From Bacteroidales bacterium (GTDB lineage Bacteria > Bacteroidota > Bacteroidia > Bacteroidales > Prolixibacteraceae): a stretch of DNA of 64,000 nucleotides. The stretch spans positions 1 to 64,000 of the forward strand of contig JAAYAG010000077.1 of assembly GCA_012719495.1 (NCBI GenBank). Reading direction: 5' to 3'. The notes beneath the pieces were generated by a model. That model made no database searches and was not told where the DNA came from. It saw nothing but the letters and a program-made list of their open reading frames with translations. Positions 17,775-36,142 of this stretch are shown here, one piece after another; the first letter of the stretch is position 1, and every line of letters starts with the position of its first letter. The translations under genes were made by a program, and so were the position numbers.

Positions 17775-18962
17775 CTATTTTGTTCTCCACAAATTTGGCA
17801 AAAAACGGTAATATAAAAGGTGCCTCCAGGTATTCCAATCGTGACCTCCGTATCCACCGACATAGTACTCATGTACTATTTTATGTTTTTCCAATGCATC
17901 GCGTAACGCCAGACAACGCTGTCCCAGGAAACCAGTAGCTTCTGCTGAACCCTGACCGACAAAAAGGTAATCGACCTTTTCATTCACTTTTGGGTCGTTT
18001 AAAAACTGAGAGATCGTAGTCTCGGGATTTGTATCACCTGCGCTAAGGATACCAAAGTTTGCTATCAAATCGAGTGAACGGAATCCAACGAACATACTGT
18101 GACGACCCCCCATCGACAAACCGGAAATAGCTCTTCCGTGTGGCGTTTTAATTGTACTGTAGGATTTATCAACCAACGGAATCACCTGGTTACGGAGTTC
18201 TTTTTCAAAAATATCGAAGGTCAATTCGGTATGTTTTGGATGATTCCGGTGGATTACCTGGTTGTTGGGAATCGCAATGATCATTGGTTTGGCTTTCCCC
18301 TCGGCCAACAGGTTGTCCATAATGAAGTTCACCCTGCCGTCGTAAACCCAGTTGGATGGTAGTTCGCCACTTCCGCCCAACAGGTACAAAACCGGGTATT
18401 CCTTCTTTGGATCATAGCCCGGCGGTGTGTACACATACAGTTCGCGTTCGCCATTGGTTACGTCGGAGTGATAAACGTGGCGTGTTACGTTACCGTGGGG
18501 TACATTTTGGGCATCGTAATAAGCGGGTCCATCGCCATGAACAATCAATTCGCTGTAAGGGGGCATAGCCGTAAAAGCTGCATACGTATTGTTGGGATCG
18601 GGAATTTGAACGCCATCAACATTTAAATTGTAAGCGTACATATCGGGCTTGAGTGGTCCAATGGTCAATGTCCAAATGCCATCGGCACCTTTAGTAAATT
18701 CCAAGGGTTTGTTGCCCAAATTGTTGGCCGTATAAATGGCTCCGGTTGGAAGAACCACCTTTTGTGCATTGGGCGCTTTCAGCCGGAAAGTCACAGTATG
18801 ATCGTCGTGCACCTCGGGTGAATTCACCTGGGCACTGAAAGGAATTAATCCTTCGGTATCCTTTTGCGGGTTGTAATCGAGGTTAACATTTGATTGCTGT
18901 GCCCTTAAACAAAAAGGAACCATCAAAATAATTCCAACAATATAAGTCTGTAATTTATTCAT
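17775..18962 (-). CDS. Secreted CE1-type esterase, paralogue 3
   Basis: Signal peptide (about 1-21), a longer linker, E-set domain (about 45-145) and CE1 domain. The nucleophile is S283 in SGLSMGGRHS; the histidine lies in GGHDWNTWR, the motif closest to that of characterised ferulic-acid esterases. The acid position, GTND in typical members, reads GQGS here, so the usual aspartate is missing and either E(A) nearby or another residue must serve. It is separated from both neighbours by larger gaps (68 and 124 bases) than most of the island. Confidence 0.82.
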   Translation of the reverse strand: MNKLQTYIVGIILMVPFCLRAQQSNVNLDYNPQKDTEGLIPFSAQVNSPEVHDDHTVTFRLKAPNAQKVVLPTGAIYTANNLGNKPLEFTKGADGIWTLTIGPLKPDMYAYNLNVDGVQIPDPNNTYAAFTAMPPYSELIVHGDGPAYYDAQNVPHGNVTRHVYHSDVTNGERELYVYTPPGYDPKKEYPVLYLLGGSGELPSNWVYDGRVNFIMDNLLAEGKAKPMIIAIPNNQVIHRNHPKHTELTFDIFEKELRNQVIPLVDKSYSTIKTPHGRAISGLSMGGRHSMFVGFRSLDLIANFGILSAGDTNPETTISQFLNDPKVNEKVDYLFVGQGSAEATGFLGQRCLALRDALEKHKIVHEYYVGGYGGHDWNTWRHLLYYRFLPNLWRTK

Positions 18963-19000
18963 AGTATATATTTTTAACTGTTCTTCTGTGTTTCAACGGT

Positions 19001-19014
19001 GTTATATCTAATTA
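19001..19014 (-). repeat. 14-bp leader repeat, copy 2
   Basis: Identical to 17651-17664, in the 68-base gap between two CE1 genes and about 40 bases before the start of the downstream one. Confidence 0.45.
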
Positions 19015-19030
19015 AATCTGGTGCAAAAAA

Positions 19031-21404
<2,374 letters not shown>

Positions 21405-21408
21405 TTAA

Positions 21409-23865
<2,457 letters not shown>

Positions 23866-23868
23866 TTA

Positions 23869-25092
23869 TTATTTGAATAAAAGTGGGGCAAATTCATTAA
23901 GACTTCTTCTCCATGAATGCCATTCATGTGCAGTTTCGGGAGAAACATAAGAAACTCCTTTAATACCAACTTTTTCCCATTCTTTTGCTGCATCACCAAT
24001 CCGTGCTGCACCACCTTCTTTACCGCCGAAGCTCATGAATACAAGTTTAACATTCTTCTTGAATGACTCGATGTCTTGAATTTCATTTGGAGTAAATGTT
24101 CCACTACTGAACATACCAACATGTGAAAATAGATTTGGATTGGCAATTACAATTGAGCGGGTTTGCATTCCACCCATTGAAAGTCCAGCCATGGCGCGAT
24201 TTTTTTGATTTGCAATAACCCGGTAATTCGATTCAACAAATGGGATCAGGTCATCGATAAGGATTCTTTCAAATTGGCCGGCCATGTTAAATCCACCAGG
24301 TCCACCGGGTCCACCAAAACCTCTTCTTGGAGCACCTTCAGGTCCACCGGCTGGTGGTGCAACTTGTCCGGGAGCACCTGCTGGTCTTTCGCCTGCTGCT
24401 GGCCTCGGAGGACGAGGACCACCAAAATTAACCGCGCTGTTCTCCATAACAATTATAAAAGGAACAGCTTTACCTTCGGCAATAAGGTTGTCCATAATTA
24501 ACGCTGCAAATCCCTGGCTTCCCCAACCGGTTTCATTTTCACCCATACCATGTTGCAGGTAAAGAACCGGGTATTGATCATTTCCTTTTTCGTACCCTGG
24601 AGGTGTGTATATATAAACCCTACGGTTACTATTTGATGTTTTTGAATAGTAAAAGGTTTCGCGAAGATTTCCGTGTGGAACATTTTTCAACGCAAAGAAG
24701 TCCTGATCGTTAGAAGGCACTTCTATACCACTACCCCAACGACTAGCACCATAATAATAAAGACTTCCCGGATCAGGAACTGAAGCGCCGTCGATATTCA
24801 GCTGATAATAGTGAAAACCTACGTCCTGAGGTTTCGATTCACCGGTCCATACCCCATTGGCATCTTTAACCATGTTGTATTTTACCCCGCCAATGTCGAG
24901 CTGAACCATGTTGGCATCGGGTGCCGATATTTGAGCTCGCACACAACCTTCGGAGTTCACCTGCGGAAATTCTTTTCCTTCCTGGTTTGCTCTCGAAGGT
25001 TTAAAATCTTCTTTTGCTTTAGTTTCCTGGGCAAAAGCGTTTTGACCAATAAATAAAGCAAATATCGATGCAAATAATAATTTGTTTTTCAT
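23869..25092 (-). CDS. Secreted CE1-type esterase, paralogue 8, with Pro/Gly-rich insert
   Basis: Signal peptide ending at AFAQ, E-set domain nearly the same as in paralogue 9, CE1 domain with S305 in [10 protein letters not shown], glutamate in FGGKEGGA at the acid position and H in ETAHEWHSWRRSL. A proline/glycine-rich insert of about 45 residues (PRPPRPAAGERPAGAPGQ, then GGPGGPGGF) lies at the same place as in paralogues 5 and 7 but with its own sequence. Gaps of 15 and 20 bases to its neighbours place it in the operon. Confidence 0.85.
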   Translation of the reverse strand: MKNKLLFASIFALFIGQNAFAQETKAKEDFKPSRANQEGKEFPQVNSEGCVRAQISAPDANMVQLDIGGVKYNMVKDANGVWTGESKPQDVGFHYYQLNIDGASVPDPGSLYYYGASRWGSGIEVPSNDQDFFALKNVPHGNLRETFYYSKTSNSNRRVYIYTPPGYEKGNDQYPVLYLQHGMGENETGWGSQGFAALIMDNLIAEGKAVPFIIVMENSAVNFGGPRPPRPAAGERPAGAPGQVAPPAGGPEGAPRRGFGGPGGPGGFNMAGQFERILIDDLIPFVESNYRVIANQKNRAMAGLSMGGMQTRSIVIANPNLFSHVGMFSSGTFTPNEIQDIESFKKNVKLVFMSFGGKEGGAARIGDAAKEWEKVGIKGVSYVSPETAHEWHSWRRSLNEFAPLLFK

Positions 25093-25112
25093 TACAATAA
25101 AATTTCAGTTGA

Positions 25113-26360
<1,248 letters not shown>

Positions 26361-26390
26361 TCATAATCAATAAATCAAGGATCGAATCAA

Positions 26391-28173
<1,783 letters not shown>

Positions 28174-28180
<7 letters not shown>

Positions 28181-28224
28181 TGAAGACCTGTTTATCTGAC
28201 ATTCATCAAACAAACAGGTCTTCA
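28174..28224 (-). terminator. Rho-independent terminator, minus strand
   Basis: A perfect 13-bp stem (TGAAGACCTGTTT 28181-28193 with AAACAGGTCTTCA 28212-28224) is followed on the minus strand by a run of seven T. It ends the transcript of the DUF362 gene and thus separates it from the esterase run. Confidence 0.88.
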
Positions 28225-28371
28225 TCGTAATCTGATTTTATATTACCAGTAATAGCTGCAGAACAATTAAAAGACAACCATTTAATAGCTTACTATTTAT
28301 AACTATTTCAAAACTTTTATTTTTAAATAGTTATCTACAGCCAAAATAACAATACAGAGAAACATCTTCCA

Positions 28372-30390
28372 CTACCGAACAATCGCAAATCTTTTAGTCG
28401 CAGAATAGTCATTAGCCACAACCTTGTAAAAATAATTACCAGTTGGCAGCTGACTGCCGTCGAATTCAACGGTATATGTACCCGCCTTTTTGCTGCCAGC
28501 CACAACCGTTGACACTTTACGTCCAACATTATCATACACAATAATTTCCACATTAGTATCGACTGGCAAGGTGTATGAAATAGTTGTGATAGTATTGAAC
28601 GGGTTTGGATAGTTTTGACGAACTTCAAACCCAGCCGTTGTAAGTCTTTCAACCCCTACTCCCGATAATTTAACCGAAACGAGTTCAATGCCTTCATTCA
28701 GCCCCAAATTCCGCGAATATTTTTTGTCGGTTGGATTGTTCCAATGCTCATGCACACCCAAACTTTTTAAAGCAACTCCATCACCATCAGGGGCATATAC
28801 AACACCTTCAGGCCATAATGCAGGATCGGAAGCTTGGTGCAGATAATCGTCGGCAGCCGGTTTTTGCGGATATGTACCTGCCCCATCGTTCAAATTGCGA
28901 GTAGACTTGAATTCAGCCCTGAGAAAATCATACCCAACTGATTCGATAGCCACCGGATCGAGTGAAACAAACACAGACGACATCCAATCAGTGTTGAACG
29001 GTGCCATAGTGAATTTTTTCGGATAACTAACTTCCTGATCGGCAGACCACAATGCATCCATTATATACACTAGATTTTTCTTGCCAAGAAGTTTATGCCC
29101 CATTATATCCACTTGAACCCGATACATTCCATAGTCGGTACGGCTTACACCAGGCTTATTGGGAGTTTCCTGCGGGTCGACAAGCCCGTTATGTAAATGC
29201 GACGCATCAGAACGCGTATGCGAACCAAAATGGTTTTTGGCAAACATAGTTATCCCTGCCCGTTTATGGCCTTTAAGCATAGGTAGATTCAAGAGGTATT
29301 CAGCTTCTTCGTATACTGTATACAAATAATCATCGGTTACATTGTCACCTCCCGGGCGCATTGCATCCCACACATTTTCTCGCAACACAGTACCTTTATC
29401 GGAATAAAATATACGTGCGGTAGTGCTTGGAACAACCTTTTCGCGTCCTAAAGAAGCATAATCATCGTGGCTCATGTAATGAACATCGGGGAACTCATCA
29501 TGCCACATATCATAACAATGTTTGTATAAATTCCGCATGGGGTCACCCACGTAAATATCGCTTTGATTTACCCCAATTACGTTAACCAAATGCCGAAGCA
29601 CGGCAAGCACAACTTGTGGCGAAGTCTCTGATATTCCATACGATCCGTTTTCAGAAACAGATAAGTCCCGAGTACTGAAGTTTCCTCCCCAACCACTTAC
29701 ATTGTTAACTTTTATAAAAACCTTTTCGCCTTGGACATAATTCACCCTACCTTTCCCTCGGGTTTCATTATGAAACATAAATATTTCATTCCAGGCTGAC
29801 TTATCGCTTGTCTCGCCGGTTAACTCCTGTATTGCCCGGCTAATCATTCTGTCAATGGCTTCCTGGTTATTATTCTCAGGCATCCACCACCCGTGGCCAG
29901 CTTTGCTTGGGTCGCATTTTTCATTTGTTGCATCGGGATTATGAACCCAAACTACTCTTCCCGGGTAAATACCTTTAGCCTCACCACTTGGAGCATTTGT
30001 AACATGTTCCGAATTTGGGAGGACAACATCAGCCTCTCCACGTTGTTCGTTAATCAAATAAGTGCCAGTGAAGCCAGTTAGCAAAAGTGTAAAACCAATC
30101 AAATAAGGAGACAAAAACACCTTCTTCTTAGTCTTAAAAAAGGCAAGCAGAGAAATAAGTAAAATAGAAAAGTAGGCAAGAAAACCAGAGGCAAGCGGAG
30201 TAGCTACCTGCATACAAGGATATTGAATCCGGCTTGGTTTTGGCACCACGCGAACAATAATCCAAAGTAATGCAATCAATCCAACTATTGGTAACAAAAT
30301 GGTATAAATTCCACCCGGGTTGATAAACTTTCGTATCCTCCCCGTTTTTGGGCAAACTTTTACAAATTTTTTAAAAAAAGATTTCACCAT
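28372..30390 (-). CDS. DUF362 protein with N-terminal membrane helices and T9SS sorting domain
   Basis: 672 residues in three parts. Residues 1 to about 115 hold three hydrophobic helices (YTILLPIVGLIALLWIIVRV; LASGFLAYFSILLISLLAFF; YLIGFTLLLTGFTGTYL). The middle is a DUF362-type domain with MLKGHKRAGITMFAKNHFG. The last 85 residues are a T9SS type A sorting domain starting at NYPNPFNTITTISYTLP and ending in KRFAIVR. DUF362 proteins are poorly characterised; some are linked to iron-sulfur clusters, but no cysteine cluster is seen here. T9SS cargo normally has a cleavable signal peptide, so the membrane start is odd. It lies 68 bases after a CE1 gene and probably belongs to that transcript. 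Confidence 0.8.
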   Translation of the reverse strand: MVKSFFKKFVKVCPKTGRIRKFINPGGIYTILLPIVGLIALLWIIVRVVPKPSRIQYPCMQVATPLASGFLAYFSILLISLLAFFKTKKKVFLSPYLIGFTLLLTGFTGTYLINEQRGEADVVLPNSEHVTNAPSGEAKGIYPGRVVWVHNPDATNEKCDPSKAGHGWWMPENNNQEAIDRMISRAIQELTGETSDKSAWNEIFMFHNETRGKGRVNYVQGEKVFIKVNNVSGWGGNFSTRDLSVSENGSYGISETSPQVVLAVLRHLVNVIGVNQSDIYVGDPMRNLYKHCYDMWHDEFPDVHYMSHDDYASLGREKVVPSTTARIFYSDKGTVLRENVWDAMRPGGDNVTDDYLYTVYEEAEYLLNLPMLKGHKRAGITMFAKNHFGSHTRSDASHLHNGLVDPQETPNKPGVSRTDYGMYRVQVDIMGHKLLGKKNLVYIMDALWSADQEVSYPKKFTMAPFNTDWMSSVFVSLDPVAIESVGYDFLRAEFKSTRNLNDGAGTYPQKPAADDYLHQASDPALWPEGVVYAPDGDGVALKSLGVHEHWNNPTDKKYSRNLGLNEGIELVSVKLSGVGVERLTTAGFEVRQNYPNPFNTITTISYTLPVDTNVEIIVYDNVGRKVSTVVAGSKKAGTYTVEFDGSQLPTGNYFYKVVANDYSATKRFAIVR

Positions 30391-30458
30391 GACAATTAAT
30401 TTAATTACAGCCTATTGCAACAAAAACAAATTACGCAACGGCATTACTGAAAATATTA

Positions 30459-31568
30459 TTACTTAAACAATAATTGAGCAAAATTAAACAGATTGTTTCT
30501 CCAAACAGGCCATGTATGCCCACCCGAATATTCGCTGTAGGTGTATTTGATGTTCATTTCGTCAAACTTGCCCATCATTGCTTGGCAGTTTTGCCAAGCA
30601 ATATCTTCTTTGCCGCCCATAGCAATCCAAAACTGTTTCAAGTTTTTGTTGATGGTCACAGCATTGTTCTTCATAAAATCGTATTGCGGACCGGAAAGCT
30701 CATTGTTGTTACTCCACCAGCCCGAGCTGAACACCCCTAAATAGGCAAACAAATCGGTGTTGCGCACACCAGCATGAAGGGTTTGCAAACCACCCATCGA
30801 CAAGCCTGCCAGTGCACGGTTTTTCGAATCAGCCTTAACACGGTAATTGCTTTCAACAAAGGGAATCACACTTTTTTTCAACTCATTTTCGAACACGTTC
30901 AACGCTTCCATTCCAAAGCCCGACGAAGGCATGTTGCCATCTACCATCACCACCAACATGGGAACTGCTTTTTTCTCGGCAATCAGGTTGTCGATAATCA
31001 AATCGGTTTTGCCTTGAGTTGCCCAGCCGCGCTGATCTTCACCACCACCATGCATGATGTAAAGCACAGGATATTTGTCGTTGATATTTTGATCGTACCC
31101 CGGAGGTGTGTACAAATAGAAATTACGCCAACTCTTGGTTACTTCCGAAAAGTAGCGTTTGATACGGATGTCGCCATGGGGAACATCTTTCACTGCATAA
31201 TAGTCATCGCCGGCAAAGGGCACTTCAATTCCACTGGCCATGCGGCTCATTCCGTAGAAGGTTTCGCTGGCCGGATCGCAAATGGCAACTCCGTCAACAA
31301 TTAATGAATAATAGTGAAACCCTTCGGAGAGCGAGTCTGTGGTTACTTCCCACACTCCTTCGCTGTTTTTCACCATGTCGGACTTCTTACCCAAGTCGAG
31401 CTGAAGTTTTTGCACTTCGGGCGCTTTCACCTTGAAAATAGCCCGACTGTCGGAGGTAATTTGTGGGTACTTTGCCCCACGGATATTGGTTTCTGCAGGA
31501 AATGAATTCTGTGCAGCAGCTCCTAAAGCCACTGCACAGAATACCATCAGCATGAATGATTTATTCAT
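30459..31568 (-). CDS. Secreted CE1-type esterase, paralogue 11
   Basis: Signal peptide (about 1-19), E-set domain with KAPEVQKLQLDLGKK, CE1 domain. Nucleophile S257 lies in AGLSMGGLQT, the acid region reads MGGKEDIA and the histidine lies in GGHTWPVWRNNL, intermediate between the HTWMN type of the plus-strand pair and the HEW type of the minus-strand run. 37 bases after the CE1-GH10 gene, so part of the xylanase transcript. Confidence 0.85.
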   Translation of the reverse strand: MNKSFMLMVFCAVALGAAAQNSFPAETNIRGAKYPQITSDSRAIFKVKAPEVQKLQLDLGKKSDMVKNSEGVWEVTTDSLSEGFHYYSLIVDGVAICDPASETFYGMSRMASGIEVPFAGDDYYAVKDVPHGDIRIKRYFSEVTKSWRNFYLYTPPGYDQNINDKYPVLYIMHGGGEDQRGWATQGKTDLIIDNLIAEKKAVPMLVVMVDGNMPSSGFGMEALNVFENELKKSVIPFVESNYRVKADSKNRALAGLSMGGLQTLHAGVRNTDLFAYLGVFSSGWWSNNNELSGPQYDFMKNNAVTINKNLKQFWIAMGGKEDIAWQNCQAMMGKFDEMNIKYTYSEYSGGHTWPVWRNNLFNFAQLLFK

Positions 31569-31605
31569 GATATTTTCTTTTTCTTTTTTCCAGACAAAGT
31601 ATAAA

Positions 31606-33537
<1,932 letters not shown>

Positions 33538-33550
33538 TTAATTAATTTCC

Positions 33551-34438
33551 TTATTTAATGCTCTTTAGCCATGAAAGTAATGGGTCAATCCATCCTGCCT
33601 GGCCAAAAACAAACCCGTGTCCACCCTTTGGGTAAATGTGCATCTCTACCGGAACATTAGCTTTTCGAAGCGCTTCGAAATAAAAAATGCTGTTGTCAAC
33701 ATCGACCAATCTGTCATCGGCCGCATGGGTAATATATGCAGGCGGGGTATTTTGGGTAACCTGTAATTCGTTTGAAAAGCTTTTGATAGCATCATCTGAA
33801 GGTGAATTGCCCAACAAGCTTTTTCTCGAATCGCGGTGCGTTAGCGCATCGCTCATACTGATAACCGGGTAAACCAGGATTTGGAAATCGGGACGTAAAT
33901 TAGTTCCCTCTTTATTCTCAACAAGAGCTTTGTCAAAGTGAGTAGCTGCAGTTGATGCCAAATGCCCACCGGCAGAGAAACCCATAATTCCTATTTTGTT
34001 GGGGTCGATGCCCCATTTTGATGCATTTTCACGAACTAATTTTATGGCTTGCTGAGCATCTTGCAAGGGGCCAACTGATTTATCTTCCATTGTTGCATCG
34101 TTTGGGATACGATATTTTAACACAAAAGCAGCGATACCATTCTTTGCCAATTGTTGGGCAGTAGAGATGCCTTCGCCCTGATAAACCACCACGCTATAAC
34201 CACCGCCTGGAACTACAATAATAGCCTTTCCTGTAGCAGTTTCCTTTTCGGGAATGAAGGCTTGGAGGGTTGGACTGGTTACACCACGGTACATGCCTGA
34301 TGTGAATTCTTCTTTTGTTTCACTTTGTTTAGAATTTGGTATTCCATTACTATATAATGAAATATAGTCTTGAGCCTTAACCGATAAGGAAAGGACTAAA
34401 AGCAAGACAAAACTTATTAAGAGATTAGTACTTCGCAT
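33551..34438 (-). CDS. Secreted acetyl-xylan-esterase-like alpha/beta hydrolase (BD-FAE type)
   Basis: Alpha/beta hydrolase of the esterase/lipase group with oxyanion motif VVPGGGYS and nucleophile S155 in GFSAGGH. Acid D in HAADDRLVD and H in GGHGFVFG. Signal peptide to about residue 22. Proteins of this type in Bacteroidota xylan loci, often misnamed endo-xylanase B, act on acetylated or feruloylated xylan. First gene of a unit with the CE1-GH10 gene (22 bases), paralogue 11 and perhaps DUF362. Confidence 0.85.
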   Translation of the reverse strand: MRSTNLLISFVLLLVLSLSVKAQDYISLYSNGIPNSKQSETKEEFTSGMYRGVTSPTLQAFIPEKETATGKAIIVVPGGGYSVVVYQGEGISTAQQLAKNGIAAFVLKYRIPNDATMEDKSVGPLQDAQQAIKLVRENASKWGIDPNKIGIMGFSAGGHLASTAATHFDKALVENKEGTNLRPDFQILVYPVISMSDALTHRDSRKSLLGNSPSDDAIKSFSNELQVTQNTPPAYITHAADDRLVDVDNSIFYFEALRKANVPVEMHIYPKGGHGFVFGQAGWIDPLLSWLKSIK

Positions 34439-34824
34439 TTTTCTTGAATTTTATTTTGTAACACTTTAAAAACATTTCATATTAATGGAAAACACCAGAC
34501 GAATTACCTGTTTTTTTAACCTGGTACAATCTCAAATTACAGAATTGAAGTTTGTCAGAGCCAAACCTCAAATTTTTGAACCATAAGCCTGTAATATATA
34601 TTTGGGTTAAAATTAGAGTAAAGGAACTCAGTAAATTTATTAATGCAGATAAAAAATGTCTAATTTCAGATACAAATTCCCATTTCAGCGACATAAACCT
34701 CTTACCATTCTTGATTTACAACTATAGTAATTAACAGAATAATTACATAATCATAAGAGAAACAATCAAAAAAAGAACTTACTAACACACTAAGGAACAG
34801 GGATTATAGCAATTGTGTCAAATA
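34439..34824. other. Upstream region of the xylanase transcript
   Basis: No gene seen. It must contain the promoter for the minus-strand BD-FAE/xylanase unit. No complete TTG/TAnnTTTG pair was found on the minus strand, consistent with activation by the HTCS regulator, though this is inference. Confidence 0.35.
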
Positions 34825-34856
34825 AGAAAAGGAGTACAAAAATAATTTTGCACTCC
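34825..34856 (-). terminator. Terminator of the xus operon, minus strand
   Basis: GGAGTACAAAA (34831-34841) pairs with TTTTGCACTCC (34846-34856), one wobble in 11, with a 4-base loop. On the minus strand it is followed by TTTTCTTATTT. It lies about 220 bases after the stop of the last xus gene. Confidence 0.75.
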
Positions 34857-35079
34857 TCAACCCAATTCTGTAAACTGAGTTTCATCGAAAAAATCCGGTG
34901 TTAAAAAACAACATGTAATAAACTAACTAAACTATAAAACCGGATAAGAGTAACTATTAACTAAATAAATGTGAATATGAGATGAAATAAAAAATGCAAT
35001 CCAAATGATTTTGAACCCTGACAAGGGGAAGTGGGATTTCCCCTTGCAGAGCCTCAAAAATCTAACTAATCAAACTATT

Positions 35080-36114
35080 CTATTTAATAACCATAGAAAA
35101 ATTTTCAAACTTCACATCGCGGTCTCTAACCACCAATGTATCGGTAAACGTGTGAACCGATGTCCCAAAATCGACAGAATAATTAAGGTACATCACATCA
35201 CGTGGTTTTTCGCCCCATTTGTCACCATCATTTACAAACTTGCCGTTTCCGGTAGCTACATAACTTGAATCATTAGGCTGAGCAACGGTACAATTTCCTT
35301 GTCCATCAACAGAAATCCGAATCTCGAAAGGAATGTTTTTTTCACTTCCGCGAACCCGGGTATCAAGAGTAAGAGACACTTCGTTCATTGAAACTGTCTT
35401 CATTTTCACCACTTGGTCACGTTCTACATATTGTTTCCGATATACGATTACCGTGTCGAGAGCTGAATTTCCATTGCTTCCTTTGCAATCATCTTTTCCA
35501 CGTCTCAGATATGCACCATGCCATGGATTGATGTATTTTACTCCATACAAGATGAAATTTTTAGGAGCAATAGCCCAGTCATCGGCAACCCTTAGATCCG
35601 GATTTTCAACTGCAGCTTTTCCACTCAGAATAGAATCAATACCATCAACACTGGTAATCTTTAAGGGAATCACGTAGGTATTTGAAACCGATTTGCTATC
35701 GGCAAAGAAAGCATCAGTAAATTGCACTTCAATTCCCCCAGAAATTGATCCTGCCGGAATCACAATTTGCTTGTCAGCAGCCAACGAATAATATTCTGAT
35801 GGCATTGCAATAACAGGTTCGCCATAGATACTGTCGAAATGAGCATCGAGACAAAGCGAATTATCGACTTCAACCTTCAATGTCCGATCCTTAGTATTTT
35901 CGTAAACACCGCCCATAGTTGCCATTATCTTCGATTTGTGGGCATTGTCGAGCGTATTATCATAAATATCTTCACCAAGAACCAAGGTCCTGACTGGATA
36001 TTGATAAGGAAAATATACCGTTGTATAATCGTAATCGGGGAAATCCCAGCTTTGATTATGACAAGCCGTTAAAATTCCTGTCGATAGTATTAATAGATAA
36101 ATTAATTTTTTCAT
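35080..36114 (-). CDS. xusE: DUF1735/DUF4361 surface lipoprotein (XusE-like)
   Basis: Lipoprotein signal with lipobox TAC (C at residue 18). The N-terminal part matches the DUF1735 beta-sandwich pattern; the C-terminal part from about residue 185 (NFILYGVKYINPWHGAYLRRG) matches DUF4361. In Bacteroides xylan loci a protein in this position binds xylan at the cell surface. Last gene of the five-gene operon, 28 bases after the second susD. The symbol rests on order and domain type, not on sequence comparison. Confidence 0.75.
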   Translation of the reverse strand: MKKLIYLLILSTGILTACHNQSWDFPDYDYTTVYFPYQYPVRTLVLGEDIYDNTLDNAHKSKIMATMGGVYENTKDRTLKVEVDNSLCLDAHFDSIYGEPVIAMPSEYYSLAADKQIVIPAGSISGGIEVQFTDAFFADSKSVSNTYVIPLKITSVDGIDSILSGKAAVENPDLRVADDWAIAPKNFILYGVKYINPWHGAYLRRGKDDCKGSNGNSALDTVIVYRKQYVERDQVVKMKTVSMNEVSLTLDTRVRGSEKNIPFEIRISVDGQGNCTVAQPNDSSYVATGNGKFVNDGDKWGEKPRDVMYLNYSVDFGTSVHTFTDTLVVRDRDVKFENFSMVIK

Positions 36115-36142
36115 TTCACTTATTATTATAACGTTACGCGAT

